Assembly (NCBI GenBank): GCA_026709025.1
Contig: JAPOTT010000005.1
Span: forward strand, 58,321 to 122,320
Origin: a bacterium
Lineage (GTDB): Bacteria; Actinomycetota; Acidimicrobiia; Acidimicrobiales; Bin134
Reading direction: 5' to 3'
DNA: 64,000 nucleotides
Part shown: positions 63,101-64,000 of the stretch, one piece after another
Layout: every line of letters begins with the position of its first letter
How positions within the stretch are numbered: position 1 is the first letter of the stretch
Notes under the pieces: generated by a model
The model's input: only the letters and a program-made list of their open reading frames with translations
The model's database searches: none
What the model was told of the DNA's origin: nothing
Position numbers and translations under genes: made by a program

Positions 63101-64000
63101 GATTGCCCTCAGCAGTAGTATCCGTGTCTACGCTCAGGGTGACAGCTGTAGGCGAAGCATCATCGTCGGTCAACGATAACGTGGTTGAGGTTATGACAGC
63201 TACAGGCGGGCCAGCAGATGTGCCCGACACAGTTATTGTCTCATTGTTTTCATCAACACTGTCAGTTTCTGGGGTCAGAGTAAAGCTTGCGTTGCCCGAT
63301 ACTGCGCCTGATGCGATAATCACATCAAAATCAGCGACTGCAGAGAACCCGACCACCCCCGATGCGCCAGACCCATCCACACTTACCACCACAGTGCGTG
63401 CCGCATCAAAACGCACAGTGCCCTGAACCGTAGCGGTGACCGTCACCGAGGTAGCACCCGCACTTTCAGCCACTGATGTGGGGTTTACACTCAAATCAAT
63501 GGCTGGGGTTGCTTCGTCATCGATAACATCTATAGGAATAGGATCGAAAGTAATAGAACTATACCTAGTATCAGAAGACGAAACGCTGAAACTCACCGAC
63601 GCAGTGCGTTTATCACCAGAATTGTCTAAATCATCGTCCACACCAATAACCGTAAAGACCTGCCCTGTATCCCAATTGCTCGCAGTAAGCACCACAGTTT
63701 CAGACCTAGAACCCGTAGTATCGCTATCCGAGCCATCCACTAGAACTTTGGTTATATCGCTGGAAGTAATAGTAACCGTTACATCTTCAACCGGTTCTGA
63801 CCCCAATCCAAGTGTAATCTCAAGCTCACCACCATCTTCTTCCACATCTCTGCTTAGAAGTTGAATACTGGAACTTGCACTATCCTCATCAGTGACCGTC
63901 ACCGTGACATCAGCGATATCCACATTATTACCGTTATATTTCCCGTCAGTAGAAGCCGCGGAATGCGTGACCGTCACCGTGCGTTCATCGCTGGGATTAT
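48195..64000 (-). CDS. Giant multidomain protein with three GH20 hexosaminidase modules (N-terminus outside window)
   Basis: One uninterrupted frame of more than 5,260 residues, still open at 64000, where it reads 'NPSDERTVTVTH' inside a repeat. From N to C by track residue: Calx-beta-like repeats (1-1550); GH20 module 1 (about 1560-2090); two LamG-like domains (about 2140-2510); an 'RWNRVLLAFG' domain (about 2530-2610); Calx-beta repeats; FN3 (about 2830-2920); Calx-beta repeats; GH20 module 2 (about 3305-3850) and LamG; GH20 module 3 (about 4065-4610) and two LamG; two more 'RWNRVLLAFG' domains split by an acidic 'ADDDDSEAADDDDS' linker. All GH20 modules keep the catalytic Asp-Glu. It is surely exported, though the signal lies off-window. 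No sorting motif is seen at the C-terminus. It would cleave terminal GlcNAc/GalNAc from glycans or chitin. Confidence 0.92.
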   Translation of the reverse strand, partial: NPSDERTVTVTHSAASTDGKYNGNNVDIADVTVTVTDEDSASSSIQLLSRDVEEDGGELEITLGLGSEPVEDVTVTITSSDITKVLVDGSDSDTTGSRSETVVLTASNWDTGQVFTVIGVDDDLDNSGDKRTASVSFSVSSSDTRYSSITFDPIPIDVIDDEATPAIDLSVNPTSVAESAGATSVTVTATVQGTVRFDAARTVVVSVDGSGASGVVGFSAVADFDVIIASGAVSGNASFTLTPETDSVDENNETITVSGTSAGPPVAVITSTTLSLTDDDASPTAVTLSVDTDTTAEGNQDSITEDDSATTVRVTATITSATRFGSSQDITVVVGASTDSAIEGPDDDEDYEAVANQTITIPAGAVSAYTDFTLTPTDDFRSEPLKTISITGNLTGVTVSPTAITINDDDQLDVQIQTLGNTIKEDVSVPDRERMQQWRVGLARNLISPEIVDVPLVISGDGIDTTDYMIALKTNETNRGVSLVSGDTLTPIVRFTGPTEYLNTNAWLLVTAQDDDVDEGQETITITVGDLDDENLNTNLPDSVDLGIEDDGDDSTNWGTFNITIIDDDTSAVTINESTDTFEVAEGGSDTYEVVLDTKPSNDVVVDLESDDTAIARVTPAKITFTSGNWNTAQTITVTGTEDLLDNPGDKRTATITHEISSTDLKYNALADQEITVTVTDNDAAPSAITLSVDADISTQGTQDSIAENGSAKTVRVTASLNGTTRFASEQTITIVVGAASDSATEDDGQPSTEADYATVPNQTITLAAGAVSGHVDFTLTPENDTDDEPAEAITVTGELAGITFTPTTITIIDNDITTVTLSRAAGASIAEGDTLTYTVELSRQLVSNETVVVPLSVATGAGAATLGTDYTLRCSSGQTTIACTENQGSTNSELGSITITGASETSTAQITLSAIVDDISEPAGESVDITIGSVISQYLGGGAAGIGPHPASLTILDAPGVRPSQTSVEVGENGDTVTYELVLAIRPTHDVVVALASDTISAATVSPASITFNVSGAKAWNVPQEITVTGVDDIIDNPGNKRTANITHTVTSSDSGYSGITVDNVEVTIVDDDDNALVVVPASKSLTVNEGARTTYSVGLAQRPQSNVTMTVTNPDTAILEIAYDGTSGATVTVPFTTSDWSSKNISVTARDNDVANLEADLKHSIQHRLSGGGFSSSSNFITKVKIVDDEAAGIKIVQSGGSTRVTEVAGSSNTDTYTLSLTSKPTHDVSFKITAGTGIKLRAPGSSQSQTALDITIPVNGWDTLRTITVVGQDDAAVQQPTYSSTITHVATSADANYHGSSQSIPVSIVDDDSYDLIITESSGSTQVTEASGAGNSDTYMIALNAQPTHNVSVAIAAESGIQVQLPGGSFGAGGTVTFTRTSYQTKQTINVRAVDNAVDNSVNPTKVITHTLTSRDTNYSGTTKRLSVTVVDNDTADFIVAHSSGGSTTVAELNGTGSFTVKLSSSPAARVRIGVSSGDVSALTVSPSSLVYDSSNWNTARQVTVTGQNDNVDNPNNGRAVSVSLNPSGSVDTVYRDLDTQSVRVFVTDDDGAIGSVGVAAAPRNVIPRLRSWTAQSGVFRLAPESAVWVSTGRDAERWRNSNSVNGKLLAQRKLKDVAETIKEDLEAVTLWDFDVPSQRTSVQAGDIVLDLADAVDTQLGYEGYELIVGDYITIRANTSMGVFWGSRTLLQMLAQVDGSASVQKGTARDWPTVEMRHIMVDAGRKFFEVDYLKDLFRLMSWYKLNSFQLHFSEGEGFRLNDPVKYPGLAHPDASYSRADIQELELLGDEYFVDIMPGFDFPGHATAVSNHFGIGFGSNRSDGVAPCTTSHIQSHLTPNFVIDMTSTAARNKVKEVMDHFIPWFNSPYVHTGADEVAKQLASCGRVSRFVSSNSSRFAHVGDVLVDFINEMNDTVRAHNKQMMIYNGFENMRRSTDSDIAPSKQKLDTNIVINLWEAHQDALRREYRWSCGCSTGNYELLYMVANTNRFYLTPNHFHHLHPDPNTLYTWPNVEHPSNSEYIGYAISVWADYQFWGDDEYFERLLRRPRAIMADRIWNGTNVPDTLTSFYNRLNTVGDPPSLIGFKRVRVNDQKPSHYYTFERRNYPPTHTYASRSPHTILLHDAVGGLHGSSQIQSNPGIDDSRGVLGSSFSFNSAANHAVGIGGAEIDPPWTVSVWVYREDPNDYAGTLLTARQPDGTYRHIHLYAGGNRRPALGLATRNAWFTYNVPLKQWTNLTYVATASSTLLYANGVYVARVPESIALPMGALNSPKGGASSMHGNLDELKIFDEALTAAQVRDVYNSHCTSTAYHHWTFDGQTGGTAWLKDSGIANAQVGTGGAVYHGNPTINGRSTQSLRLIPTTNRGENPQNARLVLNRRPLAVSHCGWTAAMWIKRNADYPESVLFSNKSAADWRVKLEQWQNTRRIGFSKRGVGDFSFNYSAPRSTWVHIALVGTATNTTLYVNGARHSSINQSFDLPQHTIGADSKGENPVHAEIDELRIYPSSLSNNQIRDLYNGYSSGTTVRITETGGSNDTKVSEGVSSALVAQVRGYAAETSNGADHVRRWNRVLLAFGEDVPGFTGTPITASEAQDNADKGWARWIPVAAALLALQDNYFVGLSAAPLADVTVSVSAGAGILVDGPDAGTAGSTTEMLRFTPSNWNTQQQVRVMAVDNDLDQPATRTVQITHAAASEDDRYNLGAAGNVTVTITDEDSAAVLISETSDSTEVTEAQGTSNTDSYQVVLGSEPTADVSITVTASAGVLLGTGSSTETLLFTPSNWNVAQTVTVTGVDDAVDQPPTRTVQITHVASSSDTAYRGITIPSVSVKVTDDEVLPAPLQVLAESAVTGVGISWSAPVSAGGAIAGYDVQYRRKSVTNWTDHTHSSTATTATVSGLIGGATYVFRVRARNAAGAGLWSQEVEQTPKAAADALPTIVLTASSVEVDEGDPAVFTLMANKALSGSLDVNVFVLGGPTFGVQQGAQTVTLPASGSLEISLATTDDNIDEADSTVLVFASAGTGYIPDPFVASTIVADDDSTEVSLARRDTTALSESTGTTQLAVTLARNLMQGEQVDVPLAISGSGVTAEDYTLSLLTSFGVNVGVELINADTLTPIVRLSGRGARTAVLVLAALQDEIDEGSSETLNFAFGNLSSSTLGTNISGGVLAHTSTNSFSVSIADDDAAGLVAAHSSGGATRVAEQAGVGRFGVRLSTKPVSDVTVEVSSEDSSALQISPAVLNFNTLDWNRLKYVQVIGQDDDIDNPGNERVVQVSFDFSSSADSVYSALSDAQVPVSVTDDDVGGVTTAGAPEVVPRVRSWTAGATGSVTLSASSRIVVDSGDADLHHDLDGVVLDSTTEPWLFNRSLEDVANQFKKDLKQAVGLDLPVVKASSGAIGDVFLSLSDTIRLDWGTEGYSLNASDLGRVAISANTSTGVFYGTRTLLQMLKQSDGQRSVQHGSIVDWPGEDLRMVLVDAGRKYFSIEYLEDMIREMAWMKMNAFVLHFSEREAFRLYSPKAMYNGLADDDVAYSEAEIKALDKLAREHHVMLIPGFNFPGHANALSNFFEIGLGSPNERNEAPCTESQIKKNPSYIIDMTSTEAKTIVTQILNDFIPWFSSSPFVHLGADEVVDTIGACPRVNNYVNNNSHLLRSGDMMMEFLNDMNATVKSHSKQSIIWNGVETLRPGSISLDRDVIVMPWEGSAIDRAGYKPYDVISSVFEDGYYLTPTLTGAYYWEPKYLYNGSDATNFGGYYAGSGGGGQPYHPNIAGHPKQLGLSLAVWPDQMFWSQDEFFEKHMYPGRAAAADRWWNESEPQDTITDFYQRLDNIGKAPGHVGFPKPPRVNNQYPSYYYNFDHSTWPSGIHYPKAPVRTTMLEEEIQGVHGHAATFEKTYVSSDGVVGESWVIDNDEGGINLGNNDIEPPWTASIWVKPNKARDNAVLLSTLDPYTHDYFFIHLELHGSRKVAITKYANKGSTSQHYYFDYVVPMNQWTHLTFVAGTSEILLYVNGVHNSTIATSMPLPLMSIGYADWHQGFVNRTGSVNSPRAQLDEFKVFDEALNAEQVKALHVGVGEPEVVPRLRSWESGGSVLVTLSASSQIVGDSSISGGAYRRSGSEVTAKWLSRKGLKDVADKLKKDLKEVAGLDLAVVAGASGSAGNIFLSYLDTYDSELGAEGYSLNSSVAGGVVITANTSTGLFYGTRTLLQILKQYDGQKSVPSGSIRDWPGDHLRMVLVDAGRKYFSIEYLEDLIREMAWMKMNAFVLHFSEREAFRLYSPDAEYVGLADDDVAYSEAEIKALDALAQEHHLTLVPGFNFPGHATALSNFFEIGLASPNERNEDPCVQSNIKKEPSYIIDMTSTEARTRVNEILNRFIPWFTSPFVHLGADEVPSTIGACPRIYNYVNNNSHLLRSGDLMLEFINMMNATVKTHNKQSIIWNGVENLAPGSLTLDRDVIMMPWEGSAFSRQGYKPYETINSVFTHGNYLTPSLGEGALFLEPKFLYNGSDATNFGGYYTGGGGAPSSYNPASSDIRHPKQLGFSLAVWPDQMFWSRDEFFEKHMYPGRAAVADRWWNHTEPQDTINDFYQRLDNIGHAPGYVGFVKPARVNDQKPSYHYNFDHSTWPSGMHWPQGGEPFTTMLEEKIQSIHGHRGSFHDDVSDDAIARESWVIDDGTTGVNLGNTDIEPPWTAGIWVNPHAARANAVLLATLDPYTHYYSFIHLELHGSRKVAVTNNVTNRDGTVTTNHYYFDYVVPMNQWTHLTFVAGTAEIMLYVNGTYNSKVDTSMPLPLMSIGYMDWRQGYLGRSGSINSPRAKLDELKVFDEALSAAQVTDLYSSHCTAEAAEVRHHWTFDDENDVGKNSGTSNTTAKFVGYTTTGATYGYNSRGLRFDPTASGAQPPTGPGRLVVDQPSVNVSRCGWTVAMWVNLQRVSRDAVLLSTNSTADWRVKLQQYVEANQLSDIEKLYQIGFSKRGVGDFRLNFSPPLTTWTHIAIVGTASQTYLYVNGQQRNQIARSFDLPLHTIGADADGSAPIHADIDDIQIYASSLSGTQITALYNTYNTTDSGSSELDALSADAAVGVEPDVADPYVADPVLVATVQGYAAEADSGEEHVTRWNRVLLAFGVEVPGFTGTPMTVAEAQGYVDRGWERWVPVLEALKALEANSTAADDDDSEAADDDDSVPSVYVVPLRLVADVRRFAAEVDSGEEHVTRWNRVLLAFGVEVPGFTGTPMTVAEAQGYVDRGWERWVPVLEALKALEANSSAADETTS
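48216..48440 (-). other. C-terminal 'RWNRVLLAFG' domain, copy 3
   Basis: About 75 residues reading 'EEHVTRWNRVLLAFGVEVPG', then 'GTPMTVAEAQGYVDRGWERW' and a closing 'VPVLEALKALE'. It is a small helical domain without a name I know. It ends the giant protein and may anchor it or bind a ligand. Confidence 0.7.
48222..48411. repeat. 190-bp near-identical direct repeat, copy A
   Basis: This stretch recurs 290 bases away at 48512-48701 with only about two differences that I can see. It encodes most of the third 'RWNRVLLAFG' domain. Confidence 0.9.
48508..48730 (-). other. C-terminal 'RWNRVLLAFG' domain, copy 2
   Basis: The same domain as the final copy and almost identical in protein and DNA. 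It is separated from it by an acidic Asp-rich linker. Confidence 0.7.
48512..48701. repeat. 190-bp near-identical direct repeat, copy B
   Basis: The partner of the copy at 48222-48411. The visible differences include TTCAAGC for TTCGAGC and GTCGGCT for GTCGACT. A recent duplication or gene conversion is likely. Confidence 0.9.
48835..50030 (-). other. Two LamG/concanavalin-like domains after GH20 module 3
   Basis: Both carry 'WTxxxWV' and 'PLxxWTHxxxVGTAxxxxLYVNG' signatures, then 'IDDIQIY' or 'LDELKVFDEAL' followed by 'QIxxLY', typical of LamG-like jelly-roll carbohydrate-binding folds. Confidence 0.8.
50150..51783 (-). other. GH20 module 3
   Basis: An accessory N-terminal GH20b-type domain ('VPRLRSWESGGSVLVTLSAS', 'GLFYGTRTLLQILKQ') is followed by the catalytic barrel 'RMVLVDAGRKYFSIEYL', 'NAFVLHFSEREAFRL' and 'FVHLGADEV'. 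The Asp-Glu pair is residues 4378-4379 of the track ORF. It is closely similar to module 2. Confidence 0.88.
51795..52300 (-). other. LamG-like domain after GH20 module 2
   Basis: 'IEPPWTASIWVKPNKARDN' to 'LDEFKVFDEALNAEQV' is a single LamG-type jelly roll. It closely parallels the first LamG after module 3. Confidence 0.8.
52430..54063 (-). other. GH20 module 2
   Basis: A GH20b-type accessory domain, then a catalytic barrel with 'VDAGRKYFSIEYLEDMI', 'HFSEREAFRLYSP', 'PGFNFPGHA' and 'FVHLGADEVV'. The catalytic pair is D3619/E3620 in track numbering. Confidence 0.88.
55212..55490 (-). other. Fibronectin type III domain
   Basis: 'GVGISWSAPVSAGGAIAGYDVQYRRK' and 'VSGLIGGATYVFRVRARNAAG' are standard FN3 strands. 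It is flanked on both sides by Calx-beta-like repeats. Confidence 0.88.
56150..56370 (-). other. 'RWNRVLLAFG' domain, copy 1 (internal)
   Basis: 'HVRRWNRVLLAFGEDVPGFT' and 'ASEAQDNADKGWARWIPVAAAL' match the two C-terminal copies but are diverged, so this copy is older. Confidence 0.65.
56440..57545 (-). other. Two LamG-like domains after GH20 module 1
   Basis: 'IDPPWTVSVWVYREDPNDYAG' with 'LDELKIFDEALTAAQV', then 'HCGWTAAMWIKRNADYPES' with 'IDELRIYPSSLSNNQI'. The pair repeats the architecture seen after module 3. Confidence 0.8.
57700..59295 (-). other. GH20 module 1
   Basis: An accessory domain ('IPRLRSWTAQSGVFRLAPES', 'GVFWGSRTLLQMLAQ') and the catalytic barrel 'RHIMVDAGRKFFEVDYLKDL', 'NSFQLHFSEGEGFRL', 'PGFDFPGHA', 'YVHTGADEV'. 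The catalytic pair is D1870/E1871. It is more distant from modules 2 and 3 than they are from each other. Confidence 0.88.
59300..64000 (-). other. Array of Calx-beta-like repeats
   Basis: About a dozen beta-sandwich repeats of roughly 100-130 residues. They show 'WNTAQTITVTGTEDLLDNPG', 'KRTATITHEISSTD' and a closing 'VTVTDNDA' acidic loop that would bind calcium. They form an extended stalk that runs past the window edge. Confidence 0.85.

Noticed and set aside
48195-64000. CRISPR array or phage tail-fibre origin for the repeat-rich region
   Set aside because: The repeats are protein domains in one frame without spacers, and GH20/LamG/Calx-beta content points to a surface enzyme and not a phage protein.

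Overview
The window looks like a chromosomal segment of an uncultured, probably marine actinobacterium, most likely of the Acidimicrobiia type. The evidence is a set of actinobacterial hallmark genes: a WhiB regulator, the mycothiol amidase Mca, CarD, polyphosphate glucokinase, a DUF3516 helicase, an F420-type LLM oxidoreductase and a VapBC45-like toxin-antitoxin pair. The base composition looks moderate rather than high-GC; I did not compute it. The lineage is an inference, not read from a marker gene.

Layout. From 0 to 9.5 kb are whiB-mca-SCP2 (minus strand), a MaoC hydratase, a PQQ-type beta-propeller protein, a DUF6159 membrane protein, a conserved hypothetical, ppgK and a large helicase. 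From 9.8 to 18 kb are a small HTH gene, the reverse trans-sulfuration pair cbs-metB, a LivJ-like lipoprotein, a serine hydrolase, tRNA-Leu, TesB thioesterase, phosphomannomutase and tRNA-Gly. From 18.3 to 23.5 kb are the VapBC45-like pair, a quinone oxidoreductase, dcd, the initiator tRNA, a secreted protein and an MFS transporter. From 23.6 to 34 kb are otsA and an otsB-GH15 fusion, a glutaminyl cyclase lipoprotein, carD, tRNA-Pro, a PII protein, a GntR regulator, a GPP34 protein, an AAA/DUF4143 ATPase and two small unknown genes. From 33.8 to 41.5 kb, on the minus strand, are an NMT1-type ABC uptake operon led by an LLM oxidoreductase, then a COG0523 GTPase with a Zur-like palindrome upstream and an FAD oxidoreductase. 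At 41.7-42.7 kb is a nucleotidyltransferase with a helical C-terminal half.

The last third, 42.8-64 kb, is one co-directional block on the minus strand. It begins, in transcription order, with a giant secreted-type protein of more than 5,260 residues that is open at the right window edge. This protein carries about a dozen Calx-beta-like repeats, three GH20 (beta-N-acetylhexosaminidase) modules that all keep the Asp-Glu pair, several LamG-like domains, one fibronectin-III domain and three copies of an unnamed 'RWNRVLLAFG' domain. Downstream lie a SIS-domain sugar-phosphate isomerase/deaminase homologue and a complete sugar ABC transporter. Together they read as a locus for releasing, importing and processing amino sugars such as GlcNAc from chitin or host glycans. 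This is the most striking system in the window.

Several ORF-track starts are wrong. mca appears to start at CTG, overlapping the whiB stop as CTGA. The FAD oxidoreductase probably starts at TTG, overlapping the upstream stop as TTGA. The VapB45-like antitoxin has a perfect Shine-Dalgarno followed by ATC rather than ATG. A strong promoter directly before the SIS gene implies a leaderless start at its second ATG.
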